Assembly: GCF_002311515.1 (NCBI RefSeq) | Contig: NZ_DCAO01000002.1 | Span: forward strand, 1,352 to 20,497 | Direction: 5' to 3' | Source of the DNA: Thalassospira sp. UBA1131 | GTDB lineage: Bacteria; Pseudomonadota; Alphaproteobacteria; Rhodospirillales; Thalassospiraceae | Length of the DNA stretch: 19,146 bases | Shown here: positions 6,408-14,433 of the stretch, in pieces | Numbering within the stretch: the first letter of the stretch is position 1 | How the letters are laid out: every line of letters starts with the position of its first letter | Position numbers and translations under genes: made by a program | The notes under the pieces: model-generated | The model's database searches: none | What the model saw: only the letters and a program-made list of their open reading frames with translations | Told to the model about the DNA's origin: nothing

Positions 6408-7432
6408 TGGCGATCAAAAAGCTGATGATGGCATCTGCTGCACTAGCACTCAGTGCCGGCATTGCCAAGGCCGACGACAAGACCCTGACCATTTCTGTTT
6501 ATGGTTTTGCACAGGATGCGTTCAAGGAACACCTTTACGAGCCGTTCGAAGAAAAATGCGGCTGTGAACTGGTTGTTGAAACCGGCAACTCGGTCGAACG
6601 TCTTGCCAAGATCGAAGCCAACAAGGAAAACCCGGTTATCGATCTGGCTGTGATTTCGATGCGCGATGCGCTGGCCGCCGCCCGCGATGGCCTGACCGAT
6701 AAAATCGACACCAGCAAACTGTCGAACTTCGACAAGCTTTATGACATTGCCAAGGACCCGAACGGCGATGGCATGAGTGTCGGTTACACCTTCTATGCAA
6801 GCTCAATCGCCTACCGTTCTGACAAGGTCACGATTGATAGCTGGGCGGATCTTCTGTCTGATGAACTGGCCGGTCGCGTTGCCCTGCCAAACGTCACCAC
6901 CACCCAGGGCCCGCTGACCCTTTATATGCTGGGCAAGGCACTGGGCGATGATGATCCTTCGCTTAAAACCCCGATTGCCAAGGTTGGCGAAAAGAAAGAC
7001 GACGTTGTCACCTTCTATGTCCGTTCTTCGCAGCTGGTGCAACTGATGCAGCAGGAAGAAATCTGGGCCGCACCGATTGGTCGTTTCGCATGGTCCGGTT
7101 TCTCGAAAATGGACATGCCGATCAAATGGGCCACACCCAAGGAAGGCCAGTCTGGCGGCATGAACGTCATGGTCCTGACCAAAGGCAGCAAGAACCGCGA
7201 TCTTGCGCTTGAATTCATGGACTTCTGGCTTTCGACCGAAATCCAGACGGCGCTGGCACAGAACCTGGTCGATAGCCCGGCCAACAAGGAAGTCGTGGTT
7301 TCCGACGAAATTGCAGACAACCTGACCTATGGCGCGGAAACGGTTGAAAACCTCAACCTGATCCCGTCCGAAGTTGCCCTCGATAACCGCGAAATCTGGT
7401 TGTCGGAATGGAACAACAAGGTCGGTCAATAA
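6407..7432 (+). CDS. ABC transporter periplasmic substrate-binding protein, spermidine/putrescine (PotD/PotF) type
   Basis: 341 residues from the ATG in TAATG, preceded by GGAG; a longer frame to 6353 runs inside the regulator gene. Residues 1-22 form a signal peptide (MAIKKLMMASAALALSAGIAKA) with likely cleavage after AKA. The mature part has the family-1/PotD-like layout: an opening strand LTISVYGFAQDAFKEHLYEPFEEKCG, then VIDLAVISMRDALAAARDGL, SVGYTFYASSIAYRSDKV and a C-terminal helix region ending IWLSEWNNKV. It captures a solute in the periplasm for the downstream permeases. The family is best known for polyamines, but this gene is locked in an operon with nucleoside hydrolase and adenine deaminase, so a nucleoside-type ligand is favoured. 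The next gene follows after a hairpin-containing 113-bp gap. Confidence 0.9.
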   Translation: MAIKKLMMASAALALSAGIAKADDKTLTISVYGFAQDAFKEHLYEPFEEKCGCELVVETGNSVERLAKIEANKENPVIDLAVISMRDALAAARDGLTDKIDTSKLSNFDKLYDIAKDPNGDGMSVGYTFYASSIAYRSDKVTIDSWADLLSDELAGRVALPNVTTTQGPLTLYMLGKALGDDDPSLKTPIAKVGEKKDDVVTFYVRSSQLVQLMQQEEIWAAPIGRFAWSGFSKMDMPIKWATPKEGQSGGMNVMVLTKGSKNRDLALEFMDFWLSTEIQTALAQNLVDSPANKEVVVSDEIADNLTYGAETVENLNLIPSEVALDNREIWLSEWNNKVGQ

Positions 7433-7458
7433 TCGCCTACGCGATTTAAACAGACTTC

Positions 7459-7484
7459 GGGGCTGATGATCCGTCATCAGCCCC
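7459..7484 (+). promoter_or_regulatory. Strong intercistronic hairpin after the binding-protein gene
   Basis: GGGGCTGATGA (7459-7469) and TCATCAGCCCC (7474-7484) form a perfect 11-bp stem with loop TCCG. No T tract follows. Such hairpins between a binding-protein gene and its permease genes commonly protect the upstream mRNA or reduce downstream expression, giving an excess of binding protein. That role is inferred from position. Confidence 0.8.
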
Positions 7485-7545
7485 ACCGCGATACCCCATC
7501 GCGCCACCACCAATTATCTATTTAACCGACGACAAGGTTGCTGAG

Positions 7546-8373
7546 ATGTTTCAGAACCGGGCCGAAGCCATTGCGCTGGTCCTGCCTGCCGCCATATTTG
7601 CCGGCGCCGTTTTTCTGGTGCCCGTGGTCATCCTTCTTTCCGAAGGGTTCCGCACTGGCGATAGCTGGACGTTACAAGCCTATGTGGACTTCTTTTCCCA
7701 ATCCCTTAATCAGGCTGTGTTTCTGCGCACCCTGAAACTGGCTGCGATGGTCACGGCGGTTGCCGCCGTCATCGGATATGCTGCTGCCTTTGCCATTGTA
7801 AATCTGCCCCCGAAAGGCAAAGGACGCATCACCGGCCTTGTCGTTTTGCCGCTGATGATTTCACCGGTTGCCCGAACCTATGCCTGGATCGTCATCCTTG
7901 GTCGCACCGGCATTGTGAACAAGGCACTGGTTTCGGTCGGGCTCAGTGACGAACCGATCCGCTTCCTGTTTACCGAAACGGCGGTATTTATCGGCTTGCT
8001 GCAACTGTTCCTGCCCTTGATGATCATCTCGCTGATCAGTGCGCTTGAAAACATGCCCCGCGATGCGGTTCCGGCTGCGCGCGTACTTGGTGCCAACTGG
8101 CTTCAGGTCTTTACCAAGGTGATCCTGCCGCTGACCAAGGAAGGCCTGGTGATTGGCGGAACGCTGGTCTTTACCGGCTCGATGACGGCCTATATCACCC
8201 CGGCCATTTTGGGCGGCTCCAAGGTCCTGATGCTTGAAACCCTGCTGTATCAGCGTGTGACCATGGCCAATGACTTTGTCTCGGCCTCTGTCATTGCCCT
8301 GATCCTCATCGTCATGGCCTTTGCCGCCAACCTGCTTTTGAAACGACTGGCAACTGCAAGGAACAAGCGATGA
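7546..8373 (+). CDS. ABC transporter permease, PotB type
   Basis: 275 residues, the usual size for PotB/PotH permeases. Hydrophobic segments start at AIALVLPAAIFAGAVFLVPVVILL (about residues 6-30), and about six membrane spans can be read in all. The cytoplasmic EAA loop that docks on the ATPase is RDAVPAARVLGANWLQVFTKVILPLTKEG. The ATG lies 113 bp after the binding-protein gene, past a strong hairpin; only a weak purine stretch precedes it. Its stop overlaps the next permease start as ATGA (8370-8373). It forms half of the inner-membrane channel of the importer. Confidence 0.93.
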   Translation: MFQNRAEAIALVLPAAIFAGAVFLVPVVILLSEGFRTGDSWTLQAYVDFFSQSLNQAVFLRTLKLAAMVTAVAAVIGYAAAFAIVNLPPKGKGRITGLVVLPLMISPVARTYAWIVILGRTGIVNKALVSVGLSDEPIRFLFTETAVFIGLLQLFLPLMIISLISALENMPRDAVPAARVLGANWLQVFTKVILPLTKEGLVIGGTLVFTGSMTAYITPAILGGSKVLMLETLLYQRVTMANDFVSASVIALILIVMAFAANLLLKRLATARNKR

Positions 8374-9149
8374 AAAACAACCTGTTTTCGCCGATCATTC
8401 TGTTTCTTGTTTTGGCCTTTCTGATCGGCCCGTTCATCATCATTATCGCGGCTTCTCTGTCGGCTGGCGAAACGCTTTCCTTCCCGCCACAGGGTCTGTC
8501 TCTGCGCTGGGTGATCAAGGTTTTTGAAGTTGAAAGCTTCCGGGCAAGCTTTGGCATTTCGATGTTTCTTGCCATTGGCGGGACCCTTGCCGCCCTGATC
8601 CTTGGCATCCCGGCAAGCTACGCGCTGTCGCGCTATCAGGTGCCGGGTGCCGAAACCGTCCGAACGATTGTGTCTTCGCCGATCATTGTGCCGGGCATCA
8701 TTGTTGGCCTCGCGCTGCTGCGCTATTTCGTTGTGCCCCTTAATGCCGGGATCTTGTTGGCGCTGTTCTTGGCTCATACCGCACTGATCCTGCCTTATGC
8801 GGTGCGCGTGGTGTCCGCCAGCCTGACCAACCTTCGATCCGACATCGAAGAAGCCGCCGTGCTTTTGGGCTGTTCGCGTACCGGGGCCTTTTTCCGGGTG
8901 GTTTTGCCCAATATTCGTGGCGGCATATTGGCGGCCTTCATTCTTGGCTTTGTCACCAGCTTCAATCAGGTTCCGGTTTCCCTGTTCCTGTCTGGTCCGG
9001 GTGTGCGCACCCTGCCAATCGACATGCTCTCCTATATGGAGATCACCTATGACCCATCGGTCGCAGCCCTTTCGGCGCTGCTTGCTTTCATGTCGCTTGG
9101 CATCGTCTTTCTGGCCGAACGTTTCCTAGGATTTTCCCGTTATGTCTGA
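8370..9149 (+). CDS. ABC transporter permease, PotC type
   Basis: 259 residues, a normal PotC/PotI size. It begins with a hydrophobic segment (LFSPIILFLVLAFLIGPFIIII, residues 5-26) and has about six membrane spans. The EAA loop reads IEEAAVLLGCSRTGAFFRVVLPNIRGG, a full match to the ATPase-docking motif. The start is in the ATGA overlap with the PotB-type gene, and the 3' end overlaps the ATPase gene by 8 bases, showing tight translational coupling. It is the second half of the membrane channel. Confidence 0.93.
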   Translation: MKNNLFSPIILFLVLAFLIGPFIIIIAASLSAGETLSFPPQGLSLRWVIKVFEVESFRASFGISMFLAIGGTLAALILGIPASYALSRYQVPGAETVRTIVSSPIIVPGIIVGLALLRYFVVPLNAGILLALFLAHTALILPYAVRVVSASLTNLRSDIEEAAVLLGCSRTGAFFRVVLPNIRGGILAAFILGFVTSFNQVPVSLFLSGPGVRTLPIDMLSYMEITYDPSVAALSALLAFMSLGIVFLAERFLGFSRYV

Positions 9150-10176
9150 TTCCCGTTTTCTCAGCCTTGAAAAACTGACCCTGTCCTATGGCAAAAACGT
9201 TGCCGTGCCGGAAATGGATCTTGATATCGGCAAGGGCGAGTTGGTCGCCCTCCTTGGACCGTCCGGCTGTGGCAAAACCACGACCATGCGCGCCATCGCC
9301 GGATTGATGGAACCCTCATCAGGCGCAATCGTTCTGGATGGCGTGAACATCACGCGCGTTCCGGCCAACAAACGCCCTGTCGGTTTGGTGTTCCAGTCCT
9401 ATGCGCTGTTCCCGCATCTCAATGTTTATGAAAACGTCGCCTTTGGCCTCAAATTGATGGGTGTTCGCGGTGCTGAACTCGATACCCGCGTCAATGACGG
9501 TCTTAAAACCGTCGGCCTGTCCAATTTCGCCAGCCGCAAGCCCGCCGAACTTTCCGGTGGGCAGCAACAGCGCGTCTCCCTTGCCCGTTCCATGGTGATG
9601 GAACCCAAGGTGCTGTTGCTCGATGAACCGCTTTCCAACCTCGATGCCCGCCTGCGTCTTGAAATGCGCACAGAGCTTCAGCGCGTTCAGAAAGAAAGCG
9701 GTGTGACCATGATCTTTGTCACCCACGATCAGGTCGAAGCCCTTGCCATGGCGGACCGCATCATCGTGATGCTCGATGGCAAAATCGAACAGATCGGCAC
9801 CCCCGAAGAGATCTATAACAACCCGGTTTCCGACTTCGTTGCCGATTTTGTCGGTTTTGAAAATGTCTTTGAACGGGTCGATGACAAGATCAAAACCGCC
9901 AATGGTGATATCGCCATCAATGGCACGATTGATCCCGCGACCAAGGGCCTTGCATGGCGGCCATCCATGGTCACCCTTGGCGAAGGTCCGTTTGAGGGCA
10001 CCGTGCGTGGTACATCCTTTGCCGGTGGCACGCGGGAATATCTGCTTGATACGCCGCTGGGCCAGATCAAGGCGGAATGCGCGGCATCGCTTCCGGCCCA
10101 TGATTTTGGCGCGGTCCTGAATTTCGATCTGCCTGTCGCAAAGGCAGCCCAACTTGCGCGCACCGGGAACCTGTAA
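9142..10176 (+). CDS. ABC transporter ATP-binding protein, PotA type
   Basis: 344 residues with all ATPase motifs intact: Walker A GPSGCGKTT (39-47), Q-loop around Q85 (FQSYALFPHLNVYENVAFGL), signature LSGGQQQRVSLARS (137-150), Walker B LLLDEP (158-163) and H-loop H195 (VTHDQVEA). After about residue 240 a TOBE-type regulatory domain follows, as in PotA, UgpC and similar ATPases. It overlaps the upstream permease by 8 bases, and the next gene starts on the base after its stop. It powers the importer formed with the two permeases. Confidence 0.95.
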   Translation: MSDSRFLSLEKLTLSYGKNVAVPEMDLDIGKGELVALLGPSGCGKTTTMRAIAGLMEPSSGAIVLDGVNITRVPANKRPVGLVFQSYALFPHLNVYENVAFGLKLMGVRGAELDTRVNDGLKTVGLSNFASRKPAELSGGQQQRVSLARSMVMEPKVLLLDEPLSNLDARLRLEMRTELQRVQKESGVTMIFVTHDQVEALAMADRIIVMLDGKIEQIGTPEEIYNNPVSDFVADFVGFENVFERVDDKIKTANGDIAINGTIDPATKGLAWRPSMVTLGEGPFEGTVRGTSFAGGTREYLLDTPLGQIKAECAASLPAHDFGAVLNFDLPVAKAAQLARTGNL

Positions 10177-11100
10177 ATGGCGCTGTGGATTGATACAGAT
10201 ATGGGGTTTGATGATCTGGCCGCCGTGCTGGTTCTGACCCATCATCAAACAAAAATCGACGGCATGTCGCTTGTTGCGGGCAACAGCCCGCTTGAAACCG
10301 TGCGCCGCAATGCGGCTGCGGCACGCGACGTCTTTGGCTGGGATTTCCCGATCTATACCGGCTGCGAACAGACCATTATGGGCGGCCTTGAAACAGCGCA
10401 GGCCATTCTGGGCCCACGCGGCATGCAATCATCTGGTGCACATCTGCCTGACTGCGACCCGCTGGCAGAAAACCGCGCGTTTGATGCCCTGTGTGATTGG
10501 CTTAAATCACCGTCATCTGACGTCAAGCATATCCTTGCCCTTGGGCCGCTTGGCAATATCGCGACACTGGTGCTTGCGCGGCCCGACTTGGCAGCAAGGA
10601 TTGATCAGATCACCTGGATGGGCGGCGCATTTGGGCGCGGCAACCACACGCCGTTTGCCGAATACAATGCCTTTGCCGACCCCGAAGCACTGGCCGTGGT
10701 GCTTTCGCGCAATATCGCGATCCGCATGGTCGAACTCGATCTTTGCCGTCAGGTAACTACCAATCCCGATGATGTCGCCCCGATACGGATGGCAGGTGGC
10801 AAGAATGCAGGCCTTCTGGCCGATCTGACCGAAGGCTATATCAATATCGCCATTACCCGCGGGCGTCTCGCCATGTCGATCTTTGATCCGCTGGCGGCAG
10901 TTGCCGTGGTTGCGCCTGATATCGTTCGCTTTGCCAACGCAAAAATTACGGTCGATACCGATCACGGCGAAACCCGTGGTCGGACCATCATCACCCCGGA
11001 TGATCAATCCAATGCCGCCCACCAATATGGCATTGAGGTTGATATTGAACCTGCGCGAAATCTTGTCCTGGATGCGCTAAAGGCAGAGGCCGCAAAATGA
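10177..11100 (+). CDS. Nucleoside hydrolase (IunH family), possibly purine-specific
   Basis: 307 residues, typical of nucleoside hydrolases, which split ribonucleosides into ribose and free base. The N-terminal calcium/ribose motif is DTDMGFDD (residues 6-13), with Met where most members have Pro but the key aspartates D6, D8, D12 and D13 kept. ALGPLGNIATL (121-131) and WMGGAFGRGNHTPFAEYNAFADPEA (147-171) are also conserved. Near the C terminus the family's 'HDPLA' reads FDPLA (236-240), so the usual active-site His is Phe while the metal-binding D237 remains. Loss of this His is also known in purine-specific (IAG) hydrolases. The ATG begins immediately after the ATPase stop, and the stop overlaps the adenine deaminase start, so enzyme and importer are one unit. 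Cytoplasmic, as no signal peptide is seen. Confidence 0.92.
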   Translation: MALWIDTDMGFDDLAAVLVLTHHQTKIDGMSLVAGNSPLETVRRNAAAARDVFGWDFPIYTGCEQTIMGGLETAQAILGPRGMQSSGAHLPDCDPLAENRAFDALCDWLKSPSSDVKHILALGPLGNIATLVLARPDLAARIDQITWMGGAFGRGNHTPFAEYNAFADPEALAVVLSRNIAIRMVELDLCRQVTTNPDDVAPIRMAGGKNAGLLADLTEGYINIAITRGRLAMSIFDPLAAVAVVAPDIVRFANAKITVDTDHGETRGRTIITPDDQSNAAHQYGIEVDIEPARNLVLDALKAEAAK

Positions 11101-12890
11101 CAAACAGACACGCAGAACCCAAAGATCTGAATGATGCATCCTTGCGCGAACGTGCTGTTGCCGCCGCGCGCGGCGATGCGTTGTTTGATTATCTGATTGT
11201 CGGTGGCAGCCTTATCGATATGGTCACCGGCGAAATTCGCGCCGCCGACATCGGCCTTGTCGGCCCGATGATTGCCAGCGTCCACGAACCTGCAACGCGC
11301 AGTGATGCGCGTCACCTGATCAATGCGCGCGGCAAGTTCATCACACCGGGCCTGATTGATACGCATATGCATGTCGAAAGCTCGATGACCACGCCTGCAA
11401 CCTATGCCGATGCGGTCGTCCCGCGCGGGGTGACCACAACCGTCTGGGACCCACATGAATTTGGCAATGTCGGCGGGCTTGATGCTGTCAAATGGTCAAC
11501 CGATGCGGTGCGTGATTTGCCCCTGCGTGTGCTGACCTTGGCCCCGTCATGTGTTCCCGCGGCACCGGGCTACGAAGTTTCGGGTGCCGACTTTGACGGG
11601 GATGCCATGGCGGAAATGTTGTCATGGCCCGACATCCATGGCGTTGCCGAAGTCATGAATATGCGCGGCGTGATTGACCGTGATCCGCGTATGACCAACA
11701 TCGTTCAGGCGGGCCTTCAGTCTGGCAAGTTGATCTGCGGCCATGCCCGCGGACTGAGTGGTGCTGATCTCGAGGCATTTGTCACCGCTGGCATTGCCTC
11801 CGACCATGAACTGACATCCAACGACGACCTGATGGCCAAGCTCCGCGCAGGCCTGACGATTGAGCTTCGCGGATCACACGATCATCTCCTGCCCGGCTTT
11901 GTCGAAACGCTCAATGATCTGGGCTTTCTGCCGCAAACCGTCACGCTCTGTACCGATGATGTCTTCCCGGACGATCTGTTTAATGCCGGTGGCCTTGATG
12001 ATGTTGTCAGACGTTTGGTGCGCTATGGCATGAAACCGCAATGGGCCTTGCGCGCCGCCACCTTGAATGCGGCGACACGTCTTGGTCGCTCGGACCTTGG
12101 TCTGATTGCGCCGGGTCGCCGGGCGGACATCGTCCTGTTTGATGATCTTGATGGCTTTGTCGCCAGCACCGTGATCGGCAACGGCATCCCGCTTGCCAAG
12201 GACGGTGAACTGGTTCGCCCGGCCAAGGGGATTGACCCCGCCCCGCTTCGCAACACCATGATGCTGGGCAAGGTGACCGCGGATGATTTCCGGATTGCTG
12301 CGGATACCCCCAATGGCAGTCAGGTGCGTGTCGCAACCATTGATCGCCCGCGCTTCACGCGCTGGGACGAAACCGTGGCTGAGGTCCAGGATGGTTTTGT
12401 CATTCCGCCAGATGGCACCACCCTGATCGCCGTTGCTCATCGCCACGGCAAGGTTGATGCCAAACCGCGTGTCGGCCTGCTAAGCGGCTGGGGCAAATGG
12501 CGTGGTGCTGTCTGCAGTACGGTTTCCCATGACAGCCACAACCTGACCGTCTTTGGCGGCAACGCTGACGACATGGCGATTGCGGCAAACGCGGTAATTG
12601 CGGCCGGTGGCGGTATGGCGGTTGCGTCCAACGGCAAGATTGATGCGATTTTGCCTTTGCCGATTTGCGGGCTGGTTTCTGATCAATCGCTTGCCATGGT
12701 TGCGGAAAACTTCGCACAGATCCGCGCGGCCACCGACGCGATTGTTGATTGGCAACCGCCCTATCTGGTGTTCAAGGCGTTGTTTGGTGCGACACTGGCC
12801 TGTAATGCCGGCCCGCATCAGACGGATCGTGGTGTTGCAGATGTCGAAACCGGAAAGTTGCTTGAGACGCCGGTTATATCAACGACATAA
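11097..12890 (+). CDS. ade: Adenine deaminase
   Basis: 597 residues, close to the usual length of Ade enzymes, which convert adenine to hypoxanthine and ammonia using a metal centre. The amidohydrolase motifs are all present: PGLIDTHMHVESSM with H90 and H92, VWDPHEFGNVGG with D118, H120 and E121, GHARGL with H216, SDHE with H237, and CTDD with D287. The C-terminal half has the Ade-specific domain (VSHDSHNLTVFGGNADDMAIAANAV and GGGMAVASNGKI). The start overlaps the nucleoside hydrolase stop as ATGA. Together the two enzymes turn adenosine into ribose, hypoxanthine and ammonia. The gene ends 70 bases before a terminator. Confidence 0.97.
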   Translation: MTNRHAEPKDLNDASLRERAVAAARGDALFDYLIVGGSLIDMVTGEIRAADIGLVGPMIASVHEPATRSDARHLINARGKFITPGLIDTHMHVESSMTTPATYADAVVPRGVTTTVWDPHEFGNVGGLDAVKWSTDAVRDLPLRVLTLAPSCVPAAPGYEVSGADFDGDAMAEMLSWPDIHGVAEVMNMRGVIDRDPRMTNIVQAGLQSGKLICGHARGLSGADLEAFVTAGIASDHELTSNDDLMAKLRAGLTIELRGSHDHLLPGFVETLNDLGFLPQTVTLCTDDVFPDDLFNAGGLDDVVRRLVRYGMKPQWALRAATLNAATRLGRSDLGLIAPGRRADIVLFDDLDGFVASTVIGNGIPLAKDGELVRPAKGIDPAPLRNTMMLGKVTADDFRIAADTPNGSQVRVATIDRPRFTRWDETVAEVQDGFVIPPDGTTLIAVAHRHGKVDAKPRVGLLSGWGKWRGAVCSTVSHDSHNLTVFGGNADDMAIAANAVIAAGGGMAVASNGKIDAILPLPICGLVSDQSLAMVAENFAQIRAATDAIVDWQPPYLVFKALFGATLACNAGPHQTDRGVADVETGKLLETPVISTT

Positions 12891-12960
12891 AGCCGCCGAA
12901 CCACAAGCGGCGACCGTGCCTTCGTCTTCTCCTAAGCGATGCACTCAGATACACACATGC

Positions 12961-12988
12961 AAATGGCGGGTTTCGACCCGCCATTTTC
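12961..12988. terminator. Terminator at the convergent ade / MFS junction
   Basis: AAATGGCGGGT (12961-12971), a TTCG tetraloop and ACCCGCCATTT (12976-12986) make a perfect 11-bp stem followed by T residues. The complementary strand also ends in Ts after reading AAAATGGCGGG, so it can serve both converging genes. The upstream box CTTCTCCTAAGCG (12926-12938) is identical to the one before the terminator at 5008. Confidence 0.9.
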
Positions 12989-13030
12989 GTTTTATCGATC
13001 CATCTGGGTCGGGTTGAACGTGGTTTCGGT

Positions 13031-14194
13031 TCAGGCACTTCGCCAACTGACAATAACACCACACATCACCAGAACGGCTCCAAACCCGGCCACGGCGGCA
13101 AAGCCGAACCCGGCATATATCGGTCCCATGATCATCGGCCCGGCAAACACCGCCGAATAGGTCACCGCACTATTAAGCCCCATCACCGCCCCGCGCGCAT
13201 CAGACGCCTGACGGTTCAGCGACACCACCATCGCATTCAGACCAAGCTGATTAAGCATCCCCCAAATGGCAGTACCCGCCATGGCGCTGATCTGGCTTTG
13301 CAGGGTTAATCCCCAGGTGGCATAGCTTGTCGCAATCGCGATCAACACCAGACACAAATACCCACGGGTAATTTTGGGCGATATCACCCCCAAAACAAAT
13401 CCCATGACGCCAAACCCCACGCCATAGGCCATAACAAACATGCCGCTGCCCTGCGCTGACAGGTCAAAGGCCGTGCGCACACCCACCCCGAAAAACGCAA
13501 AACAGCCGTAAAACGCGGTCATATAAACCAGCATCACCGCCAGTAATTGCCAAACCCCCGGCAGCCGAAATGCGCGCAAGGGCGATGTCCGCGTGCTCAT
13601 CCCGCCGCGCACATCCGACAGCAAAATCACCAGAATACCGGCCACCAGGACCGACAGCCCGGCCATCAGGAAATAAACCATCCGCCAGCCAAATTGCTCG
13701 GTAATGAAGGCCGCGGCGGGGACCGCCACCACCAACGATAACGCCCACCCGGTCAGAACCACACCAAGCCGCGCGGCTTCCCGCCCCTTGGGGGCTGTGG
13801 CAGTCACCGTTGCATAGGATCCCGGCAACAACACACCAACCGCCACCCCGGCCAGCGCCTGCGACAGACAAAGCCAAACCCAATGCTGGCTGAGCCCGCT
13901 TGAAACCTGCGCCACCGCCAGTAAAAGCGCCGCACCGCCCAAAACACGCCCGACCGACATCCGGTCAATCATCCCCGCCAGGGTCAGCGCCGATAGGGCC
14001 GTCGCCGCCCCGAACGCCGAAATCGCCCAGGCCACATGATAGGTCTGCGTCGAAAGCCCGCCTGCCACTTCTGACAGGATCGGGCTTAAAACAAACGAAT
14101 TGGCCCCGACAAGCAACACCGCCCCAAGCAGGGCCAGAACCTTTACTTGCGCAATGGCATTCGGATTAATCTCAGCATTTTGCTCTGTCATCAT
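13031..14194 (-). CDS. Major facilitator superfamily transporter
   Basis: 387 residues from the ATG at 14194 (a second ATG directly follows at 14191). A TTG at 14227 is possible but adds a polar, non-family N terminus; no start has a good ribosome site. About twelve hydrophobic spans are visible, beginning VLALLGAVLLVGANSFVLSPIL. The loop 2-3 region MIDRMSVGRVLGG is the MFS cytoplasmic motif, and LAGVAVGVLLPGSYATVTATAPKGREAARLG matches the span 4-5 region of drug/proton- and AraJ-like members. It is convergent with the purine operon and ends about 45 bp from the shared terminator. A purine-base or nucleoside exporter (PbuE or NepI type) would fit the neighbourhood, but the substrate cannot be read from the sequence. 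Confidence 0.88.
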   Translation of the reverse strand: MMTEQNAEINPNAIAQVKVLALLGAVLLVGANSFVLSPILSEVAGGLSTQTYHVAWAISAFGAATALSALTLAGMIDRMSVGRVLGGAALLLAVAQVSSGLSQHWVWLCLSQALAGVAVGVLLPGSYATVTATAPKGREAARLGVVLTGWALSLVVAVPAAAFITEQFGWRMVYFLMAGLSVLVAGILVILLSDVRGGMSTRTSPLRAFRLPGVWQLLAVMLVYMTAFYGCFAFFGVGVRTAFDLSAQGSGMFVMAYGVGFGVMGFVLGVISPKITRGYLCLVLIAIATSYATWGLTLQSQISAMAGTAIWGMLNQLGLNAMVVSLNRQASDARGAVMGLNSAVTYSAVFAGPMIMGPIYAGFGFAAVAGFGAVLVMCGVIVSWRSA

Positions 14195-14433
14195 GCCATG
14201 TGATAGGGTTTTCCCTGTTTTAGGCAAGGAAATTCAATACTTAGCAGATAAAAACGAGGTCCGTTCCATAACGCGAGCGTTCGCGACCAGATCGCCGATG
14301 ACGACATCACGCACCGAATTGGATGCAGCAACTGCGCGAGTCACCGCCCAACAAGCCAAAGGGCCATGAGAAAGTGAAGATTTCACAATGAGATCAAAAG
14401 GGATACGTCCCACCCACAGGCACTATAAGCGAG
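14195..14433. other. Intergenic region at the left edge of the AT-rich island
   Basis: This gap between the MFS gene and the DUF4238 gene holds no clear gene. An open plus-strand frame ends at 14369 with MTTSRTELDAATARVTAQQAKGP from an ATG at 14298, but it has no ribosome site and no recognisable family; it could be a remnant of a displaced gene. A small hairpin GTGAA/TTCAC lies near 14374-14386. TGTTTTAGGCAA at 14216-14227 recurs inverted at 16503-16514. Confidence 0.3.

Noticed and set aside
9319..10428. 369-codon minus-strand frame opposite the ATPase gene
   Set aside because: The plus strand carries a complete PotA-type ATPase; the antisense frame has no domain pattern or ribosome site.
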